From Saccharomyces uvarum (taxonomy: Eukaryota; Ascomycota; Saccharomycetes; Saccharomycetales; Saccharomycetaceae): a DNA stretch of 64,000 bases. The stretch spans positions 186,001 through 250,000 of the forward strand of contig OX365940.1 in the NCBI GenBank assembly GCA_947243795.1, read 5' to 3'. A program made the translations under genes and the position numbers. The notes under the pieces are model-generated. The model searched no databases, was not told the origin of the DNA, and saw nothing but the letters and a program-made list of their open reading frames with translations. Below are positions 1 to 9,319 of this stretch, piece after piece (position 1 is the stretch's first letter; the number at the start of each line of letters is the position of its first letter).

Positions 1-625
1 TAACGTCCCTCACCAATTTATTTCGAAGAGAGACGCTTTCTACTACTTGACTAGGTTTTCCTTCTGTTTCTTCTGGATCGCGTTGGCCTTTGTGGGTGTG
101 TCTTTCATCCTATACATTCTGACTTGGTGCTCCAAGATGATATCGAACATGGTCTTCGTCCTCATGTCCTTCGGGTTTGTCTTCAACACCGCTGCGGTTG
201 TCTTACAAACAGCTGCCTCAGTCATGGCAAAAAACGCCTTCCACAACGGTGACCGTAGCGCCAAGCTGGGTGCCTCCATGATGGGTATGGCATGGGCAAG
301 TGTCTTTTTATGTATCGTGGAGTTTGTCTTGCTTACCGTTTCTTTTGTTAAATCAAGACTCGCTTCCAACTACCCGATCGATAATACAAGATACAGGGCT
401 TCCTCCAAATGGAATCCTTTCCGCAGAGAAAAGGAACAAGCTACCGATCCCATCCTGACTACTGCTCCCGATGACGTCCAACAAAACGCAAGCATAGTGG
501 GGCCATCTTCCAATACCAATGCGGTCACTGCCACTGCTGCTACGGAAAACCAACCCCAACCTAAAGGTATCAACTTCTTCACTATAAGGAAGTCGCACGA
601 GCGTCCGGATGATATCTCTGTCTAG
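1..625 (+). CDS. SUR7: Sur7, eisosome/MCC membrane protein (5' end cut by window)
   Basis: The frame is open from base 2 to the stop at 623-625, so the start lies left of the window and about 207 C-terminal residues are visible out of roughly 300 usual for the family. Three hydrophobic segments are visible (FSFCFFWIALAFVG..., MVFVLMSFGFVFNTAAV..., MAWASVFLCIVEFVLL...), followed by a hydrophilic cytosolic tail that ends in SHERPDDISV. Sur7 is a claudin-like four-helix protein of the plasma-membrane compartment of Can1 (MCC) at eisosomes, involved in cortical organisation, endocytosis and sporulation. The extracellular loop with the family Cys pair is outside the window. Identification is from the strong match to remembered S. 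cerevisiae Sur7 and from GAL80 being the next gene. Confidence 0.95.
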   Translation, partial: NVPHQFISKRDAFYYLTRFSFCFFWIALAFVGVSFILYILTWCSKMISNMVFVLMSFGFVFNTAAVVLQTAASVMAKNAFHNGDRSAKLGASMMGMAWASVFLCIVEFVLLTVSFVKSRLASNYPIDNTRYRASSKWNPFRREKEQATDPILTTAPDDVQQNASIVGPSSNTNAVTATAATENQPQPKGINFFTIRKSHERPDDISV

Positions 626-728
626 TGAGAGACTCTATTTTGTAATATATATTTATACCTTCCCCATCCCTTCCACAATATAATAGTATAATTTTAATAT
701 TAATAATATCCTATATTTTTTTCACCGT

Positions 729-745
729 CGGAGCACTCCTGTCCG
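729..745 (+). promoter_or_regulatory. Gal4 binding site (UAS-GAL) upstream of GAL80
   Basis: A CGG-N11-CCG 17-mer starts 171 bases before the GAL80 ATG. This is the exact spacing of the Gal4 Zn2Cys6 dimer site. GAL80 is known to be induced by galactose through a single Gal4 site, forming a negative feedback loop, and this site is placed as expected. Confidence 0.9.
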
Positions 746-899
746 AAAAACTGCGAAAATGTTTGCTTGGTATACATAATATTCAAAATTCACTATTTTT
801 CTGCATGTAGAAACATATTTTACATCATTGTTGGCCACTGCAAACCACTCCACTTCCGTATACAAGTCTAACCGCTAGTTTTCTCCGTGCCTCCTCGCC

Positions 900-2207
900 A
901 TGGACTATAACAAGAGATCTTCCGTCTCCACAGTACCCAACGCAGCCCCCATAAGGGTTGGATTCATTGGCCTCAACGCTACCAAAGGGTGGGCGATCAA
1001 AACTCATTATCCCGCCATACTGCAGCTATCGTCCCAATTTCAAATCACTGCCTTATACAGCCCAAAGATAGAGACCTCCATTTCCACTATCCAACAACTG
1101 AAACTCGGCAATGCCACGGCCTTCCCCACTTTAGAATCATTTGCGTCTTCTGCCACTGTGGACATGATAGTAATAACCATCCAGGTGGCCAGCCACTATG
1201 AGGTTCTAGTGCCCCTCTTGAAATACTCCCAAAATAATCCGAATCTCAAGTATCTTTTCGTAGAATGGGCCCTTGCATGTTCTCTGGATCAAGCAGAATC
1301 GATTTATAAGGCAGCTGCCGAACGTGGACTACAAACTATTATTTCTTTACAAGGCCGTAAATCACCATACATCTTGAGAGCCAAAGAACTAATCTCTGAA
1401 GGTTACATTGGCGACATCAACTCCATAGAAATTGCAGGAAACGGCGGTTGGTATGGCTATGAAAGACCCATTAAATCGCCGAATTATATTTATGAAATTG
1501 GCAATGGTGTAGATCTAGTGACCACCACATTTGGTCACACCATTGACCTTTTGCAATACATGACGAGCTCGTATTTTTCCAGAATAAACGCAATGGTGTT
1601 CAATAATATACCAGAACAAGAGCTAATAGATGAACATGGTAACCGATTAGGTCAGCGGGTTCTGAAGACCGTGCCCGATCACCTATTATTTCAAGGCACT
1701 TTATTAAACGGCAATGTCCCTGTATCATGTAGTTTCAAAGGCGGTAAACCTACCAAGAAATTTACCAAAAATTTAGTCATAGACATTCATGGTACCAAGG
1801 GCGACTTGAAACTTGAAGGCGATGCCGGCTTCGCAGAAATTTCAAATCTAGTCCTTTATTATAGTGGTACTAGGGCAAACGACCTGCCGCTAGCTAACGG
1901 TCAACAAGCTCCAGTAAATCTAGGCTACGATTCAGGCAAAGAGATCATGGAGGTTTATCATTTACGAAACTATAATGCTGTCGTAGGTAATATTCATCGA
2001 CTGTACCAATCTATTTCTGATTTCCATTACAATACAAAGAAAATCCCCGAACTACCCTCACAGTTTGTAATGCAAGGGTTCGATTTTGAAGGGTTCCCGA
2101 CTTTGATGGACGCTCTGATACTACACCGGCTAATTGAAAGCGCTTATAGAAGTAACATGTTGGGCTCTACATTAAATGTTAGCGATATCTCGCGTTATCC
2201 TTTATGA
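900..2207 (+). CDS. GAL80: Gal80, transcriptional repressor of the galactose regulon
   Basis: 435 codons starting at ATG in CGCCATGG context, the same length as S. cerevisiae Gal80. Gal80 binds the Gal4 activation domain in glucose or raffinose and is relieved by Gal3 with galactose and ATP. The N-terminal dinucleotide-binding Rossmann half is seen in IRVGFIGLNATKGWAIKTHY (residues about 18-37), followed by the conserved FVEWALACS and GRKSPYILRAKELI segments. The C-terminal half is the GFO/IDH/MocA-like alpha/beta domain used for dimer and Gal4 contacts. The frame is intact from start to stop. A Gal4 site lies upstream. Confidence 0.98.
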   Translation: MDYNKRSSVSTVPNAAPIRVGFIGLNATKGWAIKTHYPAILQLSSQFQITALYSPKIETSISTIQQLKLGNATAFPTLESFASSATVDMIVITIQVASHYEVLVPLLKYSQNNPNLKYLFVEWALACSLDQAESIYKAAAERGLQTIISLQGRKSPYILRAKELISEGYIGDINSIEIAGNGGWYGYERPIKSPNYIYEIGNGVDLVTTTFGHTIDLLQYMTSSYFSRINAMVFNNIPEQELIDEHGNRLGQRVLKTVPDHLLFQGTLLNGNVPVSCSFKGGKPTKKFTKNLVIDIHGTKGDLKLEGDAGFAEISNLVLYYSGTRANDLPLANGQQAPVNLGYDSGKEIMEVYHLRNYNAVVGNIHRLYQSISDFHYNTKKIPELPSQFVMQGFDFEGFPTLMDALILHRLIESAYRSNMLGSTLNVSDISRYPL

Positions 2208-2446
2208 AAGAACCTTCTTCTGTAGTTGAATGTCAGTGTAACGAATATTATGAAGCAAATACTCTATATAGTTAAGAAAACAAACGAAATAGTTTCTGCG
2301 TCAATCTTTGTCTTTTTTGGTGTTTCCCTTTTTTTACGTACGAAACGTGTTATATAACTGGCTATATAGGTCTTCGATTCTTTTAGCGGATAATAAAGAG
2401 GGAGGCAAAAACAAGCAGCAAGTCTCTAAAGTAAAGCAGAAAGGGG

Positions 2447-3382
2447 ATGTTGCGCATAAGGGTCAGTACGTTGTATCAACGGGCACTTTTTCATCGTAGT
2501 TTTGAATGTGTTAGCTTACCAGAACTTCATTCTGCCGTTCAACAAGATCAAACCATTTGTTACTGCCAAAAGCTAAATTCAAGGCTGCCATCAGCAACAG
2601 ATCCTTTGGATCCTCAAATCAAGCTTCCCCATAGAGCGCCCAAGTACAATAAACACGTTTTACTCATATCACCTGGTGGTAAGTTTGCACAGCCATGGAA
2701 AGTAGCATGGAATCATAATCTGGATACGAATGTAAATCGACCATACAATGCAATCAGTAAATTGCGTTCCCATTTGGGCAACTCTCCAGGAATACTGATA
2801 AACGCAGTGCATTTACAAAACGAGTTTATGCCTAGCCCAAAGGAGGACGATGAATGGATTCATTTTTTTGTCATTCCTGACATGAAGCTCTATAGAATAA
2901 AGGAAACAGATCTAGAGGAATTTGCATCCTTTCTGAATGAAGGAGCTCTTCAGTCACCAAAACTATCCTTCCGAGATTACTTGAGTGGCCGGGCCAAAGT
3001 ACCCCAACCATCTCATCAAGTTCGCCATAAGAACCTTACGAAGTTTCAAGGTGAAACTTTCCTTAGAGATTGGAACTTGGTTTGCGGACATTACAACAGA
3101 GACGCTAAATGCGGTGAAATGGCTCCCGACATTATCAAAGCCTTTCAAGACGAACAGCTGTTTCCTGAAAATAATTTAGCCATAATTTCTCATGTTGGTG
3201 GCCATGTTTTTGCTGGAAATGTCATTTTTTACAAGCTATTTAATGGAGGAAATACTCAAAACAAACTGGACTCATTATGGTTTGGAAAAGTCTACCCACA
3301 CAATTTGGGGCTTTTATGTGAAAATTTGGAAAATGGAAAGATCATTGACGAATTGTACAGAGGCGGTATATCAATGAACTGA
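2447..3382 (+). CDS. AIM32: Aim32, mitochondrial [2Fe-2S] thioredoxin-like protein
   Basis: 311 codons, the same as S. cerevisiae Aim32. The N-terminus is basic and Ser/Arg-rich with no acidic residue in the first 18, fitting a mitochondrial presequence. Near the C-terminus the protein has CGHYNRDAKCG followed by SHVGGHVFAGN; the paired Cys and paired His are the cluster ligands of the Apd1/Aim32 sucrase/ferredoxin-like family, which carries a His/Cys-coordinated 2Fe-2S cluster. Aim32 is implicated in redox quality control in the matrix and intermembrane space. The start is the first ATG of the frame, and no stop interrupts it. Its 3' end faces the RSE1 3' end across 162 AT-rich bases. Confidence 0.93.
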   Translation: MLRIRVSTLYQRALFHRSFECVSLPELHSAVQQDQTICYCQKLNSRLPSATDPLDPQIKLPHRAPKYNKHVLLISPGGKFAQPWKVAWNHNLDTNVNRPYNAISKLRSHLGNSPGILINAVHLQNEFMPSPKEDDEWIHFFVIPDMKLYRIKETDLEEFASFLNEGALQSPKLSFRDYLSGRAKVPQPSHQVRHKNLTKFQGETFLRDWNLVCGHYNRDAKCGEMAPDIIKAFQDEQLFPENNLAIISHVGGHVFAGNVIFYKLFNGGNTQNKLDSLWFGKVYPHNLGLLCENLENGKIIDELYRGGISMN

Positions 3383-3544
3383 ACTTTCTATTATGTAAAA
3401 ATAAAAAAGAAAGATGAAATAAAATCCAATATTCTCTATATTTAACTATACTTATATATATATATTCCTGTACATACTCTTTATTTGAGGAAGTCAAATG
3501 CACGATTTCGTGTTTAGTATTTCTTGGCCGTTTTGCCTTAATCA

Positions 3545-6500
3545 TTACAAATAATTTGTTCTAACTTCATTTATCCTTTGGATTATATCATTGATTTGGA
3601 TATTTTTCAGATCTTTAGCCAGAAATTCTTGTTCGTTCAATGAAAGTCTCAAAAAATTTTCACACAGGTCACCATCGATAACCTTACGCACAGGAGCATA
3701 ATAACTTCTATAGCTTTGATGGTCTCTACCTACAATAGAATAAGATCCTTCGCATATCGTTCCATCAATCATATCATTTCGCCTGTGTAACACGACACTA
3801 GTGGGTTCCTCTTCGTCATCTTCATTGCGCGTGTTGTTGTTTTTTCTTCTTGATTCATATTCCATATAAAATGTATCATCAGCCTCTGACATTATGTTCT
3901 CAATCTTTGTCATGGTCATAACATTCCCCTTGGATAATAATGGAATGAAGCACCCAATAGTACCTTGTAAACCCATATAGATGCAAACTGGCCTGTCAGA
4001 ATTTGAGATGCTGTCCAAAATATGGAAACTTAAGATGATATCATTGACGTAGAGGTGGTTTAGTACATTAAACTTAAATTTGCAATCATACGTGTTAGGC
4101 AACTTTTGTTGTAAATTGATCAAATCTAATGGGTACTTGATGGTACCATCTGATAATTCACTAGACTCATGACTTGATATGATGCTTTCGCACTCTGATG
4201 GGCATCTTAAAGTCCAGGCATTTCCAAACTTATCAGCACCAATAATTGTTGCCTCGTCCAAAAATTTTATAGTTGTTACATGACGTTTTACGGAGTCATC
4301 CACCATTGGAATAAAAACATTCCCTGCTGGGTTCCAAACAAATAGCGTGACAGATTCGTGTATATCCCCAACGGCCAACCTTTCATAATTCCACTGATCC
4401 ATAGATACGATTTTGGTTATTGATACTGGTGTTTGCGTTACAGATCTTCTCAGCAGTTGTTTCTTACCCAAGCCATACAGGATAATAGTGGAATCTATGG
4501 CGGCCAGTAAAAGATTCTTAAATTTCAGCATGGAATGTATTGGTGATAAAGTTTCCGTTTGATGAAGCAATTCCATGTCGAAAGATGATTTATCCTTATT
4601 CACCAATATTTGGTACGTGATTAATCTATTATCTTTAGTAGAGATGATAAGGTGGTCAACCTTTTTCCCGAAGTCCATTATAGTGGCGGAGATGCAATGC
4701 ACATTATCTAGTAGTTTAAAATAACAATCCAAATTTTTGTACTTTATGCAATCGCCATTGATTGTTAATGATATACGGCATTGTGGTACTTCAGTATGAT
4801 TTTCGATGAACAAAGTATGTTTCGGCTTATTGAGGAAGGATAAAATACTACGAGACTGGAATGAGGATATTTGTAACGTCTCTTCCTCTTCGTCTTCATC
4901 TTCTTCTTCATCTTCATCATCAGCATCATCCTCTTTTTTGTCCTCTTTTTTCTCGATACTTACCTCATCCACATGAAACCAGTTCTCCCATGTTGGAAAA
5001 CCGGAAACCTGACCAATGTTTAAATGCCCTGAGTTGGAAATCGAACAAACACCGTTTATTTGTACATCTGCGTTAACAAATTTGGAGCAGCTTAACATGC
5101 CTTGACCGTTTAATGGTCGTATGTTCCACATATTATTCCACGTGTAGCTTACCCACGTAGAAGCAGAATGGCAAACAACGCATGAAATACATTTTCTTTC
5201 ACTACCATCTTCATCTCCCTCTTCATCTTCCTCTTCATCTTCATTTAGTGACATAGATATCTTATTCAGATATGACAGTACAACTGGTTTCAAACCAAGA
5301 AATCGCCTTTTAATATCAGTAAACGATCCATCAATTTCCTGTATGTGGAATCTCATGTACACACCATTCACTAAACCAACATGCAAATTTAGCAATTTAG
5401 TTGAAGGATCTCTAACCAAGACCATGTCAGAGACTTTTTCGTTAACCAACTGCAAACTTATTACTGTTAAGAAATCTCCCTTTTGATCTCTAAGTGACAT
5501 TATTCTGATCATACCTTCATCATCAGCGATGGCTAATAAATCACTGTGCTGGCAGTCCTCCATGATGGCAAGCTTGCAAGGCAAGGTATCCAGTTCCGGA
5601 TGTGTAGTCAGTTCAATTAATGAATTTGAGGAACTATCTATCTTAAAATAGACTAATTCATAGTTAGATAGTGATATGATCAATTGGGTTTTCGAAGATG
5701 TAGCGCATATAATACGGATACCTGCTGGAGGCACCCAGGTCAATCTATTAGAGAACCCAGTTTTATCAATCGGTACGATTTGCCTCAATTCTGTAGTGCA
5801 TACCTGGATAATAGAATGTGAGCTCATCACACAGGTATGAATTGTCGTGTCCTGAGATAGTTTGAAAGTTAAACGTGCAGCTTCATCAGGGGTTAATTCT
5901 TCCATAGACTCGTTGTCAATTTGTAATATCATCGTCTTTTTAGGGAAACTTATAAACAAGAGGTTGTTGTTATCGTTAATGGCTGCAGGATGAGGTATCA
6001 ACCACAATTTTGTTGCGTTGGGTGGTAACTTAGTAGAAATCAGATTAGAGTAATTTACACCACTTGTTAAGGTTAATATCTTACTGTTTGTATAATGTTG
6101 AGTAACAATAGATAAAGGCGAGTCATTCGAAATCTGAGAGCTACCTAAAGGGTTCAAATTTAACTGTTGGGCCAGGATACTCAAATTCTGCAGGTTAGCG
6201 GATGGTTGGAAAACCAGCGGCTTATTTGGATCTTTTGAGGTTAGAATCTTGGAAGGATCGTTCTCCACGCCTAGTTTTTCAAATTGGAAAAGAAAGTTGT
6301 TATTCATTTCAGATAGTGCAAAAAGATAACCATTTTTGAAAATGTGTAATTGGTTGGAATTTTGGATTGTATCAAAATAGCTCAATTGAACCAAAGGTCT
6401 TTTTCTATCATTAGTGTCCGGACTTATGGTTAATTTAAAAAGGTCACCGTAGTTGGATTGCAGAAGTACGAAGAAATCATTTTTAAGCTTCTGTACAATA

Positions 6501-7519
6501 CCTGAGATGATCGTTACACATTTTTGGTGGCTGCTTGCAGTGGCCCTTTGAGGTATTTGTACTTTCAAGCTATAGAATCCGTTCATGTCCTTGATCAGTA
6601 TATGATTCTCAAAGCCAATTACAACGAAGGGATTGAACAAGGAGTCATCGTCGCGATCGTAGTTATTGTCATTCAGAGAAGTTGTTATATTATATTTCGA
6701 CAAATCCGGTAAACTCAAAATGAAATTAGCCGACGGATTGACAGAATAATCAGCCTTCTTGACTATGTGGTTCAACCCCAACTCCAGGACGTAAAATATC
6801 AAATGTACCGAGAGTGAAGCAGCCACGTTGTCCATTTCTAAAGTAATAAAGCACGGGTTGTTGAAATTCACATCGCATGCGGTCATATCCAACGTGATCA
6901 TATGAGGTCTGATGATCTCTAAGGGTGACGAGATCCTTAGTTCTCGTGCAAAGTCCACAAGGAAGCACAGTTTGTTCTGTTCTACAGACGACAGGATTAT
7001 ACAACGCCCATTAGGGTCAATTTCCATATAGGAAATTGGGGAGGCCCTCCGCAGGGTGGTCCTGGTCAACGGCTGGTTCACCAACGTCCTTAATTTGAAC
7101 GTACCTGCATGTCTAGTGATCTGCACAATGGTCAAATTACCAGAGTCAGATGACAACACTAGGAAAGTGGGCCAATTGGAAGGATTCGCCGTGGACCCGG
7201 CATGCGGCAAGTCCAACGACCTCATCGACGTTATCGTCGTGAACAAGTTCTGGAACCTGGTAATCAGAGTCAGCTCCCCCTCCGCCGTGTCATAGAGCTC
7301 TAAGTGCGTCTCAGTGGCCACGCACAGTTGAGACTGGCCACGCTTGGACCCTGCGTCCAGGTCCACGAAGTGGCCAATACACGAGTGCACGAAATTCGTC
7401 TGCTTCTGCAACGTCAGATGGTACAAGTACAACTCATTATCCCTAGCAGCCATGGTTGTCTCGCGCTCACTGCCTACTCTACTCTGTTCCAATCTCTCGT
7501 TTAAACCGCTACACCTCAT
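3545..7519 (-). CDS. RSE1: Rse1, U2 snRNP SF3b subunit
   Basis: 1324 codons on the minus strand, close to the ~1360 of S. cerevisiae Rse1, the SF3b130 orthologue. The protein is a string of beta-propeller repeats of the CPSF_A/DDB1 type: an N-terminal propeller beginning LYLYHLTLQKQTNF, a middle region, and the C-terminal CPSF_A domain ending in ICEGSYSIVGRDHQSYRSYYAPVRKVIDGD. Rse1 acts in prespliceosome assembly at the branch site with U2 snRNA. Acidic runs (EDEEEDEEGDED near residue 765 and a longer one near 870) interrupt the propellers and vary between species. Two starts are possible: the first ATG at 7519 and an internal ATG at 7453 (TMAARDNELYLY), the latter lying just before the conserved domain. 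Confidence 0.95.
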   Translation of the reverse strand: MRCSGLNERLEQSRVGSERETTMAARDNELYLYHLTLQKQTNFVHSCIGHFVDLDAGSKRGQSQLCVATETHLELYDTAEGELTLITRFQNLFTTITSMRSLDLPHAGSTANPSNWPTFLVLSSDSGNLTIVQITRHAGTFKLRTLVNQPLTRTTLRRASPISYMEIDPNGRCIILSSVEQNKLCFLVDFARELRISSPLEIIRPHMITLDMTACDVNFNNPCFITLEMDNVAASLSVHLIFYVLELGLNHIVKKADYSVNPSANFILSLPDLSKYNITTSLNDNNYDRDDDSLFNPFVVIGFENHILIKDMNGFYSLKVQIPQRATASSHQKCVTIISGIVQKLKNDFFVLLQSNYGDLFKLTISPDTNDRKRPLVQLSYFDTIQNSNQLHIFKNGYLFALSEMNNNFLFQFEKLGVENDPSKILTSKDPNKPLVFQPSANLQNLSILAQQLNLNPLGSSQISNDSPLSIVTQHYTNSKILTLTSGVNYSNLISTKLPPNATKLWLIPHPAAINDNNNLLFISFPKKTMILQIDNESMEELTPDEAARLTFKLSQDTTIHTCVMSSHSIIQVCTTELRQIVPIDKTGFSNRLTWVPPAGIRIICATSSKTQLIISLSNYELVYFKIDSSSNSLIELTTHPELDTLPCKLAIMEDCQHSDLLAIADDEGMIRIMSLRDQKGDFLTVISLQLVNEKVSDMVLVRDPSTKLLNLHVGLVNGVYMRFHIQEIDGSFTDIKRRFLGLKPVVLSYLNKISMSLNEDEEEDEEGDEDGSERKCISCVVCHSASTWVSYTWNNMWNIRPLNGQGMLSCSKFVNADVQINGVCSISNSGHLNIGQVSGFPTWENWFHVDEVSIEKKEDKKEDDADDEDEEEDEDEEEETLQISSFQSRSILSFLNKPKHTLFIENHTEVPQCRISLTINGDCIKYKNLDCYFKLLDNVHCISATIMDFGKKVDHLIISTKDNRLITYQILVNKDKSSFDMELLHQTETLSPIHSMLKFKNLLLAAIDSTIILYGLGKKQLLRRSVTQTPVSITKIVSMDQWNYERLAVGDIHESVTLFVWNPAGNVFIPMVDDSVKRHVTTIKFLDEATIIGADKFGNAWTLRCPSECESIISSHESSELSDGTIKYPLDLINLQQKLPNTYDCKFKFNVLNHLYVNDIILSFHILDSISNSDRPVCIYMGLQGTIGCFIPLLSKGNVMTMTKIENIMSEADDTFYMEYESRRKNNNTRNEDDEEEPTSVVLHRRNDMIDGTICEGSYSIVGRDHQSYRSYYAPVRKVIDGDLCENFLRLSLNEQEFLAKDLKNIQINDIIQRINEVRTNYL

Positions 7520-7726
7520 CGTCGTCGTTGCTTACTCATATAGCAGACGCATCTGCGCCGTGTGGGGCGACAATCCTACTATTGCCGTTTTGCCACCTCC
7601 CCACATTTAATGTGGAAAATATTATAAAAAGAGAGAGAAAATAAGCTAGTGGAGCTATTGTTTTTCCCTGTGGAGAAGGGCAACGGAGAGTGGTGGACTA
7701 TATTTTGTTAAAAAGTGATTGCGAGC

Positions 7727-8953
7727 ATGGAGATTTATATTAGACTTAACGCAGACGTCGAGCGCGACTATGCATTTCAGGTGTCGAATGAGGACACTAT
7801 CAATAACAAGGTTAGAAAGATTTTCCCCTCCAAGACGGGCCTGGCGGACTTAATGGTGCTCAGGCCTTCGATATTCCACGAGAAAAATCCCGTTAAGTTT
7901 TACAAGTCTATCCACCCAGGATATCTGTCCGAAGGTGGCTGTTTGATGTTTCATTACGACGCTGATAACGAAGAAAATTTGGTGGAATTGAACGACTCCA
8001 AGCCGCTTATCGACCAGTTGTGGCCTGGCCAACTGGTTGTTCCGCAGTGGAAGCCTTCTAAGAAGAACATATGGACGTTTGCTGTCATCATGTTGACTTG
8101 GTTGTACACGGATTTGCCCGACGCCATTTCCCCCACGCCGGGAATTTGCTTGACTAACCAACTGTCCAGAGTATTGATTCCGCTGGCCAGACACATGGAC
8201 TTGCCTGAAATTGCCGCTAAGTTGCAACAAGAAGTTCAAGCGAACTATTCCAGTCTTACTGCCCAATGGCTTTTCTTCGTCATGCACATTTTCAAAATTG
8301 CCCTTATCACTCTGTTTTTCAAACTGGGTATCGCCAACCCTATTAGTTTCAACCCTTACAAGTTATGGACTTTGAGAGACATGGCTTCTCCTTCTTCTAA
8401 CATCAGTAACAAGAATGGTAAGAACTCAGCAGGCGCCAGCAACGGTGCGACAGACTTGAAGACCCTGTTACGTTCCGTAGGTTGGATTGGTGCTAAGAGA
8501 GCCACTTATGACGAATACCAAACCAACTACTACAATTACGTCATCGATAAGTTGGGTGGTCCAGTTGCTGCCTATAGGGCCGGTGCCATCAGGAAAGCCG
8601 CAGCTCCAGGTATTCAATTGGAAGCTGGTGAAGGTTTCCAAAGTCGCTTGGAAGATAGATTCACTGCCTCTACTTTCACAGCCATTGAAACCGAACGTAA
8701 ATTCATCTTGAGTGAAGAATACTTTGTGGAGTTGGAAAACAACTTGAAAAAAATCTTGGAGGAATACGATGGGGATATTGGTAAGATGAATGCTGAAATT
8801 AGAAGGTTTAGAAGGTTTGGTATTTACGAACCAGATGAAAAGTTAGCCACTTTGGTCAAGCTCAGAAGAGAAATCACTGAAGAAAAAGAAAAAAAAGCAA
8901 ATAAGGATGTCACTCCGGGCATAAAAAAGAATGAGTTAAAAAAATCCAAATAA
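7727..8953 (+). CDS. GSF2: Gsf2, ER chaperone for hexose transporters
   Basis: 408 codons from the ATG at 7727; the frame is open four codons further upstream but without an ATG. Gsf2 is an ER membrane protein needed for export of Hxt1 and Gal2. The sequence has a hydrophobic segment near residues 110-130 (IWTFAVIMLTWLYTDL), a second near 180-200 (WLFFVMHIFKIALITLFFKLGIANP), and a lysine-rich C-terminus ending NELKKSK, where KKSK-like spacing suits ER retrieval. S. cerevisiae Gsf2 is 403 residues. It is transcribed divergently from RSE1 over a 207-base shared promoter region. Confidence 0.95.
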   Translation: MEIYIRLNADVERDYAFQVSNEDTINNKVRKIFPSKTGLADLMVLRPSIFHEKNPVKFYKSIHPGYLSEGGCLMFHYDADNEENLVELNDSKPLIDQLWPGQLVVPQWKPSKKNIWTFAVIMLTWLYTDLPDAISPTPGICLTNQLSRVLIPLARHMDLPEIAAKLQQEVQANYSSLTAQWLFFVMHIFKIALITLFFKLGIANPISFNPYKLWTLRDMASPSSNISNKNGKNSAGASNGATDLKTLLRSVGWIGAKRATYDEYQTNYYNYVIDKLGGPVAAYRAGAIRKAAAPGIQLEAGEGFQSRLEDRFTASTFTAIETERKFILSEEYFVELENNLKKILEEYDGDIGKMNAEIRRFRRFGIYEPDEKLATLVKLRREITEEKEKKANKDVTPGIKKNELKKSK

Positions 8954-9319
8954 CCTGAACATAATCAACCTCACTTAGACTTTTTTTTTCATCCTACTTA
9001 CTACCGCTAACCACTACCACTTCTAGAGAGCTGTTTTTTTATTGCCCCTAGTTTTTTGTATTATCCTATCTCTCTCTCGTTGTCGTTGTTTTCTATTAAT
9101 TTTTCTCTTTCCTTTTCTCATTTCCTAACAACTTTTACTATTTTTCGTAGTGCGTTTTTGTTTTGTTTTTTTATTGTTTATAATCATTGTTATTTTCTAT
9201 TATTATCATTACCATTATAAATATTTCATACAATATACTAAATAAATAAAACTAATATACTCTTTACATTCCTATAGTTGAAAAAAAAAAGAGCGCAATA
9301 TGAGCGTTCACAGTCACAT
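8954..9319. other. AT-rich intergenic, convergent 3' ends of GSF2 and PRM6
   Basis: A T-rich 366-base stretch with many short T runs and alternating TA-rich sequence expected for two opposed polyadenylation regions. I see no gene, hairpin RNA or repeat here. Confidence 0.7.
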
